Below are positions 16,359 to 26,758 of a DNA stretch of 64,000 nucleotides, piece after piece. The notes below the pieces were generated by a model. That model was not told the origin of the DNA. It did not search any database and worked only from the letters and a program-made list of their open reading frames with translations. The position numbers and the translations under genes were made by a program. This DNA is from Microbacteriaceae bacterium PS02070. GTDB lineage: Bacteria; Actinomycetota; Actinomycetes; Actinomycetales; Microbacteriaceae. The stretch is taken from contig JASCPE010000006.1 in assembly GCA_029959865.1 (NCBI GenBank), positions 61,061 through 125,060 on the forward strand. Reading direction: 5' to 3'. The first letter of the stretch is position 1; each line of letters opens with the position of its first letter.

Positions 16359-18179
16359 TCAGGCACGGCGCGCGAAGAGGCGCACCCCGATCCCCGTCGC
16401 GAGCAGTGCAGCTCCCACAATCAGGATCGGCAACGGATCCGGGCCGCCCGTGTTCGGCAGCGCCGAACTCGCCGCGGTCGGCGTAGACGTCGGAGCGGGA
16501 GTCGACGACGCGGTGGGAGTCGAGGACGGAGTGGGTGTCGCGGTCGGCGTCGGAGTCACCGTGATCGCGTTCGTCAGCGTGATCGCGATCGTCTCCTCCC
16601 CACCGATGGTGACGGTCTCCGGCGAGAATGTCGCCTCGCCCCACTCGGCTCCCTCGACTGCTTCCGGAGTCACCTCGGTGAGTGTCACCTCGGCCCCCAT
16701 CGGGAGCTTCGGACTCTCCACCGCTGAGCCATCCGCGGGGAGGGTCAGCGTGCCGCTACCCGCCTCATAACCAGCGCCTGCGGGATAGCTGTAGTCGACC
16801 GTGAATGTCGCGTCCTCGGGAACGAGGTCGGCACCGTCACCCACGAACGCCTTCGCCACCGCGAACGCGCCTTCTCGGAGCGTCGCTTGATTCGTGAGGG
16901 TGATCTTCGTCAGCTGCCCACCGGTGACGGTGAACGATTCCTGCGAGAACTCGGGATCTGCCCAGGTAACGGTCTCAGGCGCTGTCGGGGTCACCTCGGT
17001 CAGGGTGACGGTCGAGTTGCGAGGGTAATCCACGCTCGTCCACGTCTCCCCCGCGGCGATGTCGAACTCACCCGGGATCGTCTCGCCCTCCGGGGTCACG
17101 ACCTCGAATGTGCCCTCGAAGGTGATCCCCTCGGCCGCGTCGGCCCCGGAACCGGTGACCTCCTTGGTGATGGCGAAGCGTCCGATGTTCGTACCGAGGC
17201 CGGTCGCGCTGCCGCCCTTGTACTGCGTCGAACCCTCGACCTCGACGACCTGCTCACCCTCGACCTCGATGGTCGCGTGGTTGTCGTAGTCGACGGATGC
17301 GCCGTTGTCGGTGACGAGCGCGAAGATCCGGACGTCGTAGAAGTAACCCTCCTGGGTGGTGAAACTCACGGTGACAACACCCTCGACGGCGGAGCCGGTG
17401 TACTGATCCGCCGTCAGCGGTGCCCAGTTCACGGGGCCCTCGGTTCCGTCGGCGCTCACTCCCACCTGGTTGGTGGCACGCACCTCCGCGCGGATGTACT
17501 CCTGCGGACCCTGGAGTACGTCGGTGACCGTGACGCTTTGTCCGCCGAGCGCACCCTCGGGACCGGATTTCAGCGAGATACCCCAGTTGATGTAGTGCTT
17601 GTCATCGCCTCCGACGTAGTAGTCACCCCACTTGCTGTAGTCCCGACCGGTGTACTCGCAGTTCACCGTGCACGTGTTGTGTTGCGGTTCCACGGTCACG
17701 GTCGCCGAGACGTCGCCGAAGTCATACGTCTTCTCGGTCGTCTCTGTCACCTCGGTGGTCACTCCGGCGCGGAAACTCACGGTGCCGTGAAGACCCACCG
17801 GGTTGGCCTCGACGTACGCGTCGTCGATGTCGCAGTACACCTGCGTTCCGGTGACCCAGCAATGCCCCATCGTCTCCCCGTCATCAGAGATCATCGGGAA
17901 GTTGTCGGTGCGACCTTGGAGCTCCGGCGGAAGCGGAATGACCACTCCGACAGGTGTCGTCGGGTTGTCCGGCAGCGACCACGTCGCGCTGAGCGAAGCG
18001 GCGGAACCGGACGTGACCGTCTCGGAAGCGAACTCGACCGAGTCGAGCGTCGCGGTTGTTTCATACGGCGGCGCCGCGGTCGCGGACGCGCCTGGAACGA
18101 AGATTGCGAGGAGCAATCCGAATGCGGCGACCAGCGCCGCGGCGGCGCGCGGGCGCGCGCCAAGAAGGCTTTCAGCCAT
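16359..18179 (-). CDS. LPxTG-anchored surface protein with adhesin-like head and DUF5979 repeats
   Basis: A 606-residue sortase substrate. A signal peptide (about 1-36, hydrophobic AALVAAFGLLLAIFV, cleavage near ASATA) precedes a beta-rich head (about 37-325) resembling Gram-positive adhesin folds, with a Cys pair near HNTCTVNCEYTG. Two related modules follow (about 325-435 and 436-537), each starting FAITKEV/FAVAKAF and ending ITLTN, which fit DUF5979. A Thr/Pro/Ser-rich linker leads to LPNTG (574-578), a hydrophobic helix and the terminal FARRA. ATG 18179 follows GGGGGG. Likely covalently attached to peptidoglycan and acting in adhesion; ligand unknown. Confidence 0.9.
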   Translation of the reverse strand: MAESLLGARPRAAAALVAAFGLLLAIFVPGASATAAPPYETTATLDSVEFASETVTSGSAASLSATWSLPDNPTTPVGVVIPLPPELQGRTDNFPMISDDGETMGHCWVTGTQVYCDIDDAYVEANPVGLHGTVSFRAGVTTEVTETTEKTYDFGDVSATVTVEPQHNTCTVNCEYTGRDYSKWGDYYVGGDDKHYINWGISLKSGPEGALGGQSVTVTDVLQGPQEYIRAEVRATNQVGVSADGTEGPVNWAPLTADQYTGSAVEGVVTVSFTTQEGYFYDVRIFALVTDNGASVDYDNHATIEVEGEQVVEVEGSTQYKGGSATGLGTNIGRFAITKEVTGSGADAAEGITFEGTFEVVTPEGETIPGEFDIAAGETWTSVDYPRNSTVTLTEVTPTAPETVTWADPEFSQESFTVTGGQLTKITLTNQATLREGAFAVAKAFVGDGADLVPEDATFTVDYSYPAGAGYEAGSGTLTLPADGSAVESPKLPMGAEVTLTEVTPEAVEGAEWGEATFSPETVTIGGEETIAITLTNAITVTPTPTATPTPSSTPTASSTPAPTSTPTAASSALPNTGGPDPLPILIVGAALLATGIGVRLFARRA

Positions 18180-18300
18180 GTTTTCCCCCCATGGTTGTGG
18201 CCCGGATCTACCCGAGCCACTGAGGAGCCTACGTCAGAAACGGGGCTCACGGGGGAGTTTCCACAGCGGATCCTCGATAGAAATTTCCCGGTGAGAGGCT

Positions 18301-19098
18301 TTAACCTGATTCCGCGGCGCGGCGCCGCAGCTCCGCACGCGTGAGCGGACGCGCCTCGTCGTCGCGGGCGCTTTCGCCTCCCGCGTCTGCACTCTCGGCA
18401 GACACCACCACCGCAGCGGGAACGTCCGGGAGGAGCCGGCCGTCGTGGATCTCGACGACGCGATCGGCGCGCGCGACAAGCAACGGGTCGTGCGTCGTGA
18501 CGACCGTCGCCATTCCCTCGTCATGTGCCAGCTCGCCGAGCAGATCCATGATGGTCGCGGCGGTGCGTGAGTCGAGCTGGCCCGTCGGCTCGTCCGCGAT
18601 GAGGATCCGGGGGCGTGCAACGATGGCGCGGGCAACGCCGACCCGTTGCTGCTGCCCTCCGGACAACTCGGCGGGGCGCTGCTCGCCCTGCGCGTGCAGC
18701 CCGACCCGTGCCAGCACCTCTGACACGCGCTCTTCCCGTTCGGCAGCAGAGAGGCCCGCAATGCGAAGCGGGAGCTCGACGTTCTCTCGCGCGGACAGCA
18801 CCGGGATCAGTCCGAACGACTGGAAGACGAATCCGAGATTGTCCCGGCGAAGTTCTGCCAGCGCCTCCTCCCCGAGGCCCGATGTGTCGACCCCGGCGAT
18901 CCGCACGATGCCGCTGGTCGGTCGATCCAGCAGTCCGAGGAGGTTGAGGAGGGTCGTCTTGCCCGCGCCGGACTTGCCGCGCACGACAAGAAGTTCACCG
19001 GGTGCGAGCGAGAGCGAGATGCCGTCACAGGCCCGCACGTCGCCGGCGGGAGACGGAAAGACGCGGACGAGATCTTCCGTTTCGGCTGCAACGTTCAC
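18301..19098 (-). CDS. ABC transporter ATP-binding protein (MacB/LolD type)
   Basis: A 265-residue ATPase with Walker A GKSGAGKTT, Q-loop in FVFQSFGLIPVLSARENV, signature LSGGQQQRVGVARAI and Walker B followed by DEPTGQLDSRT, a hallmark of the LolD/MacB branch that works with FtsX-like permeases. The C-terminal 45 residues are acidic/basic and variable. It is the last gene of a four-gene unit, overlapping the preceding ATPase gene by four bases. Such systems are mechanotransmission pumps acting on extracellular lipoproteins or peptides rather than classical importers. Confidence 0.92.
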   Translation of the reverse strand: MNVAAETEDLVRVFPSPAGDVRACDGISLSLAPGELLVVRGKSGAGKTTLLNLLGLLDRPTSGIVRIAGVDTSGLGEEALAELRRDNLGFVFQSFGLIPVLSARENVELPLRIAGLSAAEREERVSEVLARVGLHAQGEQRPAELSGGQQQRVGVARAIVARPRILIADEPTGQLDSRTAATIMDLLGELAHDEGMATVVTTHDPLLVARADRVVEIHDGRLLPDVPAAVVVSAESADAGGESARDDEARPLTRAELRRRAAESG

Positions 19099-20006
19099 GA
19101 TGACACCTCCTCATCCCGCGCGACCCCTCGCGTCTGCTGCTCCGGCCAGACGCCGACGTGATCGGGTTCGAGCGCCAATCGCACGCGCTGGCGAAGATCC
19201 AGCGCGGAGACGAACTCATCCGGAAGCTGCAGTCGGCCGACCCGATCGAGTACGGCGTACTCCTCCGCGACGAGCTGCTGCGAACCGTGCTCGTCGGTCC
19301 TGGTCGAGCGGAGTACCTCGGTCGCAGTGCGACCATCGCGGATCTGCACCGTGCGAGCCACATGCTCGGACACGGACGGATCGTGCGTCACGATGAGCGT
19401 CGTGACGCCGAGCTCTCGGTTCACCGACCGCATCGCTTCCAGCACCTCGGCGCTCGTCTCGTCGTCGAGCTCCCCGGTGGGCTCGTCGGCCAACAGCACG
19501 TGAGGCTTGTTGGCGATGCCGACGGCGATCGCGACCCGCTGCTGCTCCCCACCGGAAAGCTGATCCGGGCGACGGTCGGCCGCGTATCCGATTCCGAGGA
19601 GCTCGAGAAGCTCGTGTGAATGCGTCGCGCGCTCTGCCCTGCCGACTCGGCCGGCGATCGCGAGCACGGCGGCGACATTCTCCCGCGCGGTCAGGTAGGG
19701 GAACAGATTCCGGGAGGTCTGCTGCCATACGAAGCCGACGCTCTCCCGCCGGAAAGCGGTCCGTTCGGCGCGACGCATCGTCAGCAGATCGTGGCCAGCC
19801 ACGCGGGCTACTCCCGCGGTCGGCGTATCCAAACCCGAGAGAATCGACAGCAGGGTCGACTTCCCTGACCCGGACGCTCCGATCACGGCGACGAGTTCGC
19901 CCCGTTCCACCGTCAGATTGAGACCCTGCAACGCCTGCACCTCAACGCCCTCCGTCGCGAAGATGCGCACGAGGTCGCTGCATAGGATGTCTGGTTCGTC
20001 TGTCAT
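19095..20006 (-). CDS. ABC transporter ATP-binding protein (MacB/LolD type), second ATPase
   Basis: A 303-residue ATPase with Walker A GASGSGKST, VWQQTSRNLFPYLTARENV, signature LSGGEQQRVAIAVGI and DEPTGELDDETS. About 65 residues after the usual end (from about 235) include a winged-helix-like stretch, unlike its partner. It overlaps the permease gene by four bases upstream and the second ATPase by four downstream. Two unlike ATPases beside two unlike permeases suggest either a heteromeric pump or two pumps expressed together. Confidence 0.9.
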   Translation of the reverse strand: MTDEPDILCSDLVRIFATEGVEVQALQGLNLTVERGELVAVIGASGSGKSTLLSILSGLDTPTAGVARVAGHDLLTMRRAERTAFRRESVGFVWQQTSRNLFPYLTARENVAAVLAIAGRVGRAERATHSHELLELLGIGYAADRRPDQLSGGEQQRVAIAVGIANKPHVLLADEPTGELDDETSAEVLEAMRSVNRELGVTTLIVTHDPSVSEHVARTVQIRDGRTATEVLRSTRTDEHGSQQLVAEEYAVLDRVGRLQLPDEFVSALDLRQRVRLALEPDHVGVWPEQQTRGVARDEEVSS

Positions 20007-22774
20007 GACTCCTCCACGGTACGTAGAACGGTCGCCGCACGGACCCGACGCCCCGCGAAGACGGCGACGATCGCGATCAGAACGGTAATGAGCACAAAGC
20101 CGCCGACGGACGCGACAAGGATGAACGGATCAAGCACAAAGCGCGGCTCGATCGCTCCGCCCGCGAACGCGCGCATATCGATGACGGAGAGCAGCAGCGC
20201 GGAGAGGCCGATGCCCAGGAGGACCCCGAAGACCACGGCAGTCACCGCTGCCGGGACGAGCTCCCACCGGAGCAGGGACGCGGCGGAGTTCGGCGGCGCG
20301 CCGAGTGATTTGAGCAGCGCAATGATGCGGGCGCGGGAGCGATGGCCCAGAATCACCGTGACCACCACGGCGGCCGCGCTTAGGAGCGCTGTCACCACGA
20401 TCCCGAGGAGCAGGATGAGGCGGAGACCGGCAACCGACGGATCAGCCCGAATGGTGTCCAGAACCTCGGTCGCCGTTGTCACTGTGACGGCCGATCCGAA
20501 GGTCTCGCGAAGCTCGGCGAGGACCCGCGCGTGGTCTGCGCCGTCGGAGGCACTGACGTAGAGCCGGATCAACTGCGCTTGGGCCCCCGGGAGCGCATCC
20601 CGGTAGGACACGTCCATCACGGCCCACGACTCACCGGGAGGCAGGGCGACCGTTGCTGCTGTCGTCCCGGCGAGCACCACGGGATAGGCGATGATCTGCA
20701 GCTCGCTGTCCGCGACTCCGCGAGCGGCGACGACGGCTTCTGGGAGGAGAATCCGAGGCTCGCCCGATCCGTCGCCGAGGTCCACGTCCGGTGGGACGAG
20801 CGGCGGGTACCCCTCTTGAGCCGCGTCCAAGCGGCTCCGGTCAACCAGGTACAGGTCGATCCGACCGCGCTCATGATCGACGAAGAACTCGGCAGCATCA
20901 ACCGCCTGCAGGGGCGCGGCGGTCTCAACTCCTGAGATCTCTTCCGCCTGCTCGGCGGCGTCCTCCGGGAGGCGCAGGTTCGCAGAGACCACGAAGTCTG
21001 CCCCCACCGAGCTGCGTGCCGCTTCTTCGCCGCCGACCTGGATGACAGAGAGGACCACGCCACCGGTGACCGCGACGGAGAGCCCGACGATGAGCGCGAG
21101 CACGGGGAGCGCGCCGACGGGAGCTCGCACTCCGCGTGCGGCGCCCAGAAGCCCACGGAAGCCGGTTCCGGACTGCTGCCGACGCAGGAGCACCCGGAGC
21201 ACGATCGGAAGAGCGCGCAGCGCGAGAATCGCCGCGACCAAGGAGAGCAGGACGGGCGCGGCGACGACGAGCGGGTCAACGGCCGCCGCGGTCGTTTCGG
21301 ACCCGCGGGTGAGCAGAATGAACAGAGCGATGCCCGCGATGATGGTCACGGCCGCTTCCGCCATCAGTCGCGAGGCCGCGGCGCGTCCCCGCGACCGTCT
21401 GGCTCCGGCGTCCTTCGTGACAGCGGTGAGGACACCGACGAGCGCTGGCACGACTGCGACGACGAGCGGGAGCAGGACCACCTCAGGTGATGGCCGCCAC
21501 CCGGGGAACATCGCCCGGCTTGCGCCGAATCCGATGAGCATCCCGACAATGCCCGGAAGAAGGCCGCAGAGCACGCCGTCCACCAGACGCAACGCTCGCA
21601 GCTGACCGTCTGATGCACCGCGGGCCGCGAGGAGCGCACTTGTGGGCCGTCTCACCTCCCAGAGAAGACGACAGGCGAGCACGAGCACGGCGAGTGCGAC
21701 GCCGACCGGACCGGCCAGGAGGATCGCCGCCACCGAAGAGGTGGACGTGTTCTGCTCGACGGCCCGAGCAACCGCGTCGGTGGTCTCCGTGGTGAGGGTC
21801 AGTCCCGGCAACGAATAACCGGACGGGTCGGTGACGGGGACCGACGTCGCGGTGAAGGCACGGAGCGAGGCGAGAAGTTCGGGCGCGGATGCCGCGGTGA
21901 CCGCCTGGGTCTGCACCGGATACCACCCCGACACGGTGGGCTCGCCCAGCCTCGTGAGCAGAGCCGCGAGGTTCGGGTGGGCGTACGCCGTGGAACGGAT
22001 GTAGGGCACGCCATCTGGATTGGCTCCGCGTGACACGTCGAGGATTCCCGGGGCGTGCGCCCAGAAATCATCTGCTCGATCGTCCGCGGAGAATGTTCCG
22101 ACCAAGGTCAGGGGAACGGGGATGGACCATCCTGCGGAGACGGTGCGTGTCTCGCCGAGCTCCCACGCCTCAGCGGCGGCAGACTCCTCCGAGAGGATGA
22201 CCTCGACCGGCGGCAGGGAGACCTCCGGTGACGCCTGCCCCAGGGGGAGCCCCTCTGGGAAGGCGCCGTCGACGGTCGTGGTCCACTCGCCCGACCATGC
22301 CGCGTCGCTCGCCTGATCGGCGGGGGTCCGCCCCTCGGTGATCGTGACGCGGGAGTCGTACCACGGGTCCACGCTGACGTAGGTGGTCGCCTCGTACTCC
22401 GCGGGGCTTCCGTACACACCGGAGTAACGCGGATCCGTCGTGATCTCCCGCACCGCAGATGGCATGTCCTGCCGCGTCACCTGCAGAGTTCCTTCGATCC
22501 AGCCCCACGTGTCCGAGAGGCTCTCGGGAAGCGAGTCGCCCGCGCCCTCCGCGGCACTCCCGCCGAACAGCGGGACGATCTGAAAAGAGAGATCTCGCTG
22601 AGGGGCGCTGAGCTGGGAGAGGTGGTGCCTGGTCGAACGGTCGAGAACGTTCGTGAGCAACGCCGGAGTGATCACCGCAAGGATCGACAGGACCGCAGCG
22701 ATCGCGCCGATCGCGATCATCGCCCCGCGCCCGGACCGGAGGTAGCGGCGAAGAACTCGTGGGGCCGTACTCAT
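20003..22774 (-). CDS. FtsX-like ABC permease, large
   Basis: A 923-residue permease. A membrane helix (about 15-40, GAMIAIGAIAAVLSILAVI) is followed by a long extracellular region, a central block of helices (about 355-560), another extracellular domain (about 590-770) and a C-terminal FtsX domain with three helices ending in RRVRAATVLRTVEES. The duplicated layout is typical of actinobacterial MacB-like permeases. ATG 22774 follows AGGAGGT and overlaps the upstream permease stop by four bases; the longer frame to 23179 is an artefact. Partner of the two ATPases downstream. Confidence 0.9.
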   Translation of the reverse strand: MSTAPRVLRRYLRSGRGAMIAIGAIAAVLSILAVITPALLTNVLDRSTRHHLSQLSAPQRDLSFQIVPLFGGSAAEGAGDSLPESLSDTWGWIEGTLQVTRQDMPSAVREITTDPRYSGVYGSPAEYEATTYVSVDPWYDSRVTITEGRTPADQASDAAWSGEWTTTVDGAFPEGLPLGQASPEVSLPPVEVILSEESAAAEAWELGETRTVSAGWSIPVPLTLVGTFSADDRADDFWAHAPGILDVSRGANPDGVPYIRSTAYAHPNLAALLTRLGEPTVSGWYPVQTQAVTAASAPELLASLRAFTATSVPVTDPSGYSLPGLTLTTETTDAVARAVEQNTSTSSVAAILLAGPVGVALAVLVLACRLLWEVRRPTSALLAARGASDGQLRALRLVDGVLCGLLPGIVGMLIGFGASRAMFPGWRPSPEVVLLPLVVAVVPALVGVLTAVTKDAGARRSRGRAAASRLMAEAAVTIIAGIALFILLTRGSETTAAAVDPLVVAAPVLLSLVAAILALRALPIVLRVLLRRQQSGTGFRGLLGAARGVRAPVGALPVLALIVGLSVAVTGGVVLSVIQVGGEEAARSSVGADFVVSANLRLPEDAAEQAEEISGVETAAPLQAVDAAEFFVDHERGRIDLYLVDRSRLDAAQEGYPPLVPPDVDLGDGSGEPRILLPEAVVAARGVADSELQIIAYPVVLAGTTAATVALPPGESWAVMDVSYRDALPGAQAQLIRLYVSASDGADHARVLAELRETFGSAVTVTTATEVLDTIRADPSVAGLRLILLLGIVVTALLSAAAVVVTVILGHRSRARIIALLKSLGAPPNSAASLLRWELVPAAVTAVVFGVLLGIGLSALLLSVIDMRAFAGGAIEPRFVLDPFILVASVGGFVLITVLIAIVAVFAGRRVRAATVLRTVEES

Positions 22775-25443
22775 CCGGCGACCTCCTCTCGGCGTGAAGA
22801 GGTCGCCGCACGTCGGATGAGCACTGCCGTGACGGCGGAGATCACCAGCGTGGACACCACCAGAATCACCGCGGTCACGGCGAGCGGGAGGGGTGCGATG
22901 GCAAGCGCCGGTGTGGCGTCGAGGCCAGGGATCGCCCGCTGCACCAGGCCTGGGACCAGGAGACGAGCAAGCACCCATCCCCCCAGGCCTCCGATGACGG
23001 TCGCGACGATAGCGACGACCCCCAGCTCGATCATTCTGATCCGTGTCTGCTCCGGTGGCGCGACGCCGAGGGCGCGCAGGATAAGCACGTCGCCGGCTCT
23101 GCGCCGCGCGATCGCGCCGAAGACCGCGACCAGCGCAACGCCGGCCAGGACCGCGCCTCCCAAGGATGCAGCGACCCACACCGTCGCGAGTTCGTTGGAG
23201 ACTGCATCCCCAGCGGAGCCAGCCGTGATGACCGGAGCATCGAATCGTTCGGCGAGCGCACCGGCGTCGTCGGTGCGGACCCAGATCTCATTCGCGGTGG
23301 GCGGCGTCGAGGTTCGGGCCGCATCCGCCGGCTGTGCGGCGCTTGCCTCGACGAGGCGGGGCAGCGATGTGAGCACGCCGGGACCGGTCCCGGAGCGAGG
23401 AAGAGCCGGCTGGATCCCGACGACCGTGGCCGCGAACTCACGCCCGGACCCCTCGACAGCGAGATCGATCGGGTCTCCCTCCGAGAGCCCGAGAGGTGTC
23501 GCAAGCGCCGTCGTGATGACGACGGGCACGCGTTCGACTGCCGCCGCGGCGCTCCAGAGGAGACCGGAAGACACGGGCGTGTCGCCTGACCCGTCGTCAC
23601 CGAGTGTCAGATCGGTGGAGGTCGGGAAGGCGAGGGGCTCGGTCCGGTCACCTGCGACGGCCACGACGGACTCCGGCGCAAGGCCGATGCCCATGACGGG
23701 GAGCGACGGATTCTGGAGCGCTTCGACCCCAAGCACCGCCCACCCTTCGCCGGAGGGGAGATCCGCGCGTCCTGTGAGGGTGTCGTCGTCAGAGGTGACG
23801 GTGAGGTTCAGAAACTGAACCGAGCCGTTCCGATCGACCAGCCACGCGCGCAACTGCGCGTAACCCGCATCCGTCACGATGCTGGCGGACACGGCGGCAG
23901 TCACCGTCAGTGCCGTGGAGCCTTCCGGCAGGGGAATCGCGTTCGTCTCTCCCGTCAGAGCGTGGGACAGCGCCTGCGGGTCGACATACCCGGCGACCGG
24001 GGTGATGACAGCCGCGATCGCGTCCGTGGCCAATGCGGACAGCGTCGCGACCTCTTCTCCGGCGACCACGGTCGCGGCGTACACCGGCGCGGCGGGCGCG
24101 ACCTCCCCCGCGAGTGCGATGTCGGAGGCGGTGACCGTGGGCAGGACGACCCGCGCGCCCGCTCCGGCCGAAAGCTGCTCGGACACTGCTTGTCCTCGAG
24201 CGAAGGTCGCCGCATAGGACGAGGCAAGCAGTGCCCCCGCGACGGTCACCGCGATGAGGACGACCGGGACCACGAACGCGGTGGACTGACGCGCGACTTG
24301 CCGCACGGCGGTGACTGCGCGGTGGCCACCGCGCAACCCGATGAGGCGCGCGGAGACGGTGGCGGCAGGAGCGAAGAGCACACTTGCCACCAGGGCGAGG
24401 GCGGCTACTGCCACCGTCGGCGCAAGCACGGTGACGGCTCGCGACCACGGATCGTCGGGATCGGTGGCGCGTGCGGACTGCCAGATGAGGAGCGCACTCA
24501 GAAGCACCAGGAGAGCGGCGAGGATCGGCGTGATCGTGGTCGCCGCTCGACCGGCCCGCACCGCGCGGCTCGATGCAGTCGCAGTGCCCGTCATCTCGCC
24601 GATCCCGACCGTGAGGAACGCAGCAAGAGCGGCGGCAACGGCGACCGGCCAGAGCCCCCCGACCGCAGCAGCTCCTCCACTGCCGAAGATGACGGCAAGT
24701 GCCGCGGTGGCGAGCAGCACTCCGCACAGCGCGCCCAGCATCACCACGCCCGCAGCCTCGATGAGGGTGAGTGTCAGGATCTGCTGCTGCACGGCTCCCC
24801 GGGCGCGGGCGAGGGTGACCTCGCTCGCCCGAGACGCGCCAAGAAGACGCGCGAGCTGCAGGATCGCGAACCAGGCCAGGACAGCGAAGATCGCGATCGG
24901 AATGGGCACGAGTGCCTGTGTTGCCGCCGTCGCAGCGGAGATCTCCCGCACCGACTCGAGCAGGTTTCCGGTCACCAAGGCGCCGCCGCTGGCTGCCTCC
25001 GAGTCACGGAAGCGGTCGTCGATGCTCGAGAGTCCGGCGGTCAGCGCAGCCAGGTCTTCTGCCGCCGTGGCGGTCGGCTCCGGGGTGATGCGCCACGCGA
25101 GCCGCTCGAAGTCGGTGCCCGGCTCGCCGACCGGGATCCGTTCGACAGTGGCGGCGGAGCCGAAGGTCGCGTCGAAGAGCTCGTCGGCAGCGGCCACCTG
25201 GGCATCCGGGTCAGCGGACGGGCGCGTTTGGATCTGCACCCAGCCCGCGGGGGTGGACTCGTCCGGCAGTGCCCCCACCACGGCGGCATCCGAGGCGAGA
25301 CGAGCACCGGCGGCGAGCCCCAGAATGAGCAAGACAGAGACCGCGACGGCGCAGAGGATTCCGATCAGGAGCCCCGCGCGTGACATGAGCCGCGCCCGGA
25401 ACATCGTCACGGTCCGCGGCGGTTTCATCGTCGCAAGGGCCAC
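22771..25443 (-). CDS. FtsX-like ABC permease, large, first gene of the unit
   Basis: An 890-residue permease with a signal-anchor helix (about 20-45), extracellular region (about 50-165), central FtsX block (about 170-430), second extracellular region (about 440-740) and C-terminal helices with AIARRRAGDVLILRALGV. It is weakly similar in layout to its neighbour. The start is GTG 25443 behind AGGGTGA; ATG 25428 is an alternative without a ribosome-binding site. It heads the four-gene ABC unit that ends next to the LPxTG adhesin gene. Substrate unknown. Confidence 0.88.
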   Translation of the reverse strand: MALATMKPPRTVTMFRARLMSRAGLLIGILCAVAVSVLLILGLAAGARLASDAAVVGALPDESTPAGWVQIQTRPSADPDAQVAAADELFDATFGSAATVERIPVGEPGTDFERLAWRITPEPTATAAEDLAALTAGLSSIDDRFRDSEAASGGALVTGNLLESVREISAATAATQALVPIPIAIFAVLAWFAILQLARLLGASRASEVTLARARGAVQQQILTLTLIEAAGVVMLGALCGVLLATAALAVIFGSGGAAAVGGLWPVAVAAALAAFLTVGIGEMTGTATASSRAVRAGRAATTITPILAALLVLLSALLIWQSARATDPDDPWSRAVTVLAPTVAVAALALVASVLFAPAATVSARLIGLRGGHRAVTAVRQVARQSTAFVVPVVLIAVTVAGALLASSYAATFARGQAVSEQLSAGAGARVVLPTVTASDIALAGEVAPAAPVYAATVVAGEEVATLSALATDAIAAVITPVAGYVDPQALSHALTGETNAIPLPEGSTALTVTAAVSASIVTDAGYAQLRAWLVDRNGSVQFLNLTVTSDDDTLTGRADLPSGEGWAVLGVEALQNPSLPVMGIGLAPESVVAVAGDRTEPLAFPTSTDLTLGDDGSGDTPVSSGLLWSAAAAVERVPVVITTALATPLGLSEGDPIDLAVEGSGREFAATVVGIQPALPRSGTGPGVLTSLPRLVEASAAQPADAARTSTPPTANEIWVRTDDAGALAERFDAPVITAGSAGDAVSNELATVWVAASLGGAVLAGVALVAVFGAIARRRAGDVLILRALGVAPPEQTRIRMIELGVVAIVATVIGGLGGWVLARLLVPGLVQRAIPGLDATPALAIAPLPLAVTAVILVVSTLVISAVTAVLIRRAATSSRREEVAG

Positions 25444-25467
25444 GTCGTCACCCTATGTCGAGATGCG

Positions 25468-25496
25468 CACCCCCGCACGGTCTGAGCGCGGGGGTG
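25468..25496 (-). terminator. Terminator hairpin after rlmN
   Basis: A perfect 9-bp inverted repeat (25468-25476, 25488-25496) starts 11 bases beyond the rlmN stop, between it and the co-directional ABC permease gene. It probably separates the two transcripts; no U tract is seen. Confidence 0.65.
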
Positions 25497-25506
25497 TCAA
25501 GACCGA

Positions 25507-26715
25507 TCAGACCGCGGTCGCGGCTACCTCGTCTTCCGCGGTGGCGACGAGCTGCCCGCAGGCGCCGTCGATCTCCTTGCCGCGGGTGTCGCGCAGCGTC
25601 GTCGGTATGCCCGCGTCGTTGAGCCGACGGACGAACTCCTCTTGGACGTCCTTGTCGGACGCGGTCCAGATCGACCCGGGAGTGGGGTTCAGCGGGATCG
25701 GGTTCACGTGCACCCAGCCGCGGCCGCGCGCGTTGAGCTTCTCGGCGAGGAGATCGGCACGCCAGCCGTGATCGTTCATGTCCTTGATCAGCGCGTACTC
25801 GATCGACACACGTCGACCGGTCTTCTCGAAGTACCCGCGGGCGGCATCGAGCGCCTCGTCAACCTTCCAGCGCGAGTTGACCGGAATGAGCTCGTCACGC
25901 AACTGGTCATCGGGAGCGTGCAGCGACAGAGCGAATGTCACGGGGATCTCCTCCGCGGCGAGCTTGTTGATCGCCGGGACGAGGCCGACGGTGGAGACCG
26001 TGATCCCTCGCGCACTCATGCCGAGGCCGTGCTTCTTGTCGACCATCGTGCGCACAGCCTGCATGACGCGGGCATAGTTCGCCATCGGCTCACCCATCCC
26101 CATGAAGACGATGTTGGTGACGCGTTCGCCCTCATGCCCCAGCGCCCGCGGATCGCCGAGGCCGCCGTCGGCGATGAACCGGTTCGCGCGCACGACCTGG
26201 TCGAGAATCTCGGCGGCGGACATGTTGCGTGTCAGCCCCGCTTGACCGGTCGCGCAGAACGGGCAGTTCATGCCGCATCCCGCTTGTGACGACACGCAGA
26301 GGGTGATGCGGCCCGGATAGCGCATGAGGACGGATTCGACGAGGGCGCCGTCGTGCAGCTTCCAGAGAAACTTGACGGTGTCGCCCTTGTCGGTTTCCAG
26401 ACGCCGCACCTCGGTCATGAGGGTCGGGAGCAACCCGCCGACGAGCTCGTCGCGCCCCGCGGCGGGCAGGTCGGTCATTTCGCCTGGATCGGAGGTGTAG
26501 TGCGTGAAGTAGTGCTTCTCCAACTGCTTCGCGCGGAAGGCAGGGAGGCCGAGTTCGGTGAGCTTCTCGGCGCGCTGTTCGGGGGTCAGATCCGCGAGAT
26601 GCACCGGTGGCTTGCCGCGCTTCGGCGACGCGAACTGCAGCAGGGGACGCCCAGACGCGTCCTTCTGCTGCTCCCAGCCCTCGGTCTTGGGGCGCACCTG
26701 CCGGATCTTTTCCAT
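25507..26715 (-). CDS. rlmN: 23S rRNA (adenine2503-C2)-methyltransferase RlmN
   Basis: A 402-residue radical SAM enzyme methylating A2503 of 23S rRNA and A37 of some tRNAs. The cluster motif is in [18 protein letters not shown] (CxxxCxxC), preceded by [11 protein letters not shown]; the C-terminal region has [11 protein letters not shown] and the second catalytic Cys near DGACGQL. N-terminal Lys/Arg-rich residues precede the helical domain. ATG 26715 is chosen because residues upstream to 26802 run into the TauE gene and are unlike the family. The ribosome-binding site is weak. Length is slightly above the family mean. Confidence 0.95.
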   Translation of the reverse strand: MEKIRQVRPKTEGWEQQKDASGRPLLQFASPKRGKPPVHLADLTPEQRAEKLTELGLPAFRAKQLEKHYFTHYTSDPGEMTDLPAAGRDELVGGLLPTLMTEVRRLETDKGDTVKFLWKLHDGALVESVLMRYPGRITLCVSSQAGCGMNCPFCATGQAGLTRNMSAAEILDQVVRANRFIADGGLGDPRALGHEGERVTNIVFMGMGEPMANYARVMQAVRTMVDKKHGLGMSARGITVSTVGLVPAINKLAAEEIPVTFALSLHAPDDQLRDELIPVNSRWKVDEALDAARGYFEKTGRRVSIEYALIKDMNDHGWRADLLAEKLNARGRGWVHVNPIPLNPTPGSIWTASDKDVQEEFVRRLNDAGIPTTLRDTRGKEIDGACGQLVATAEDEVAATAV

Positions 26716-26758
26716 GGATCCAGGGTACCGGCGGGACCTGAGCCTCCCCCGGACGCCG

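Noticed and set aside
22775..23179. N-terminal extension of the FtsX-like permease to 23179
   Set aside because: The added residues are Arg/Gly-rich, out of family, and overlap the upstream permease gene; ATG 22774 has an AGGAGGT site.
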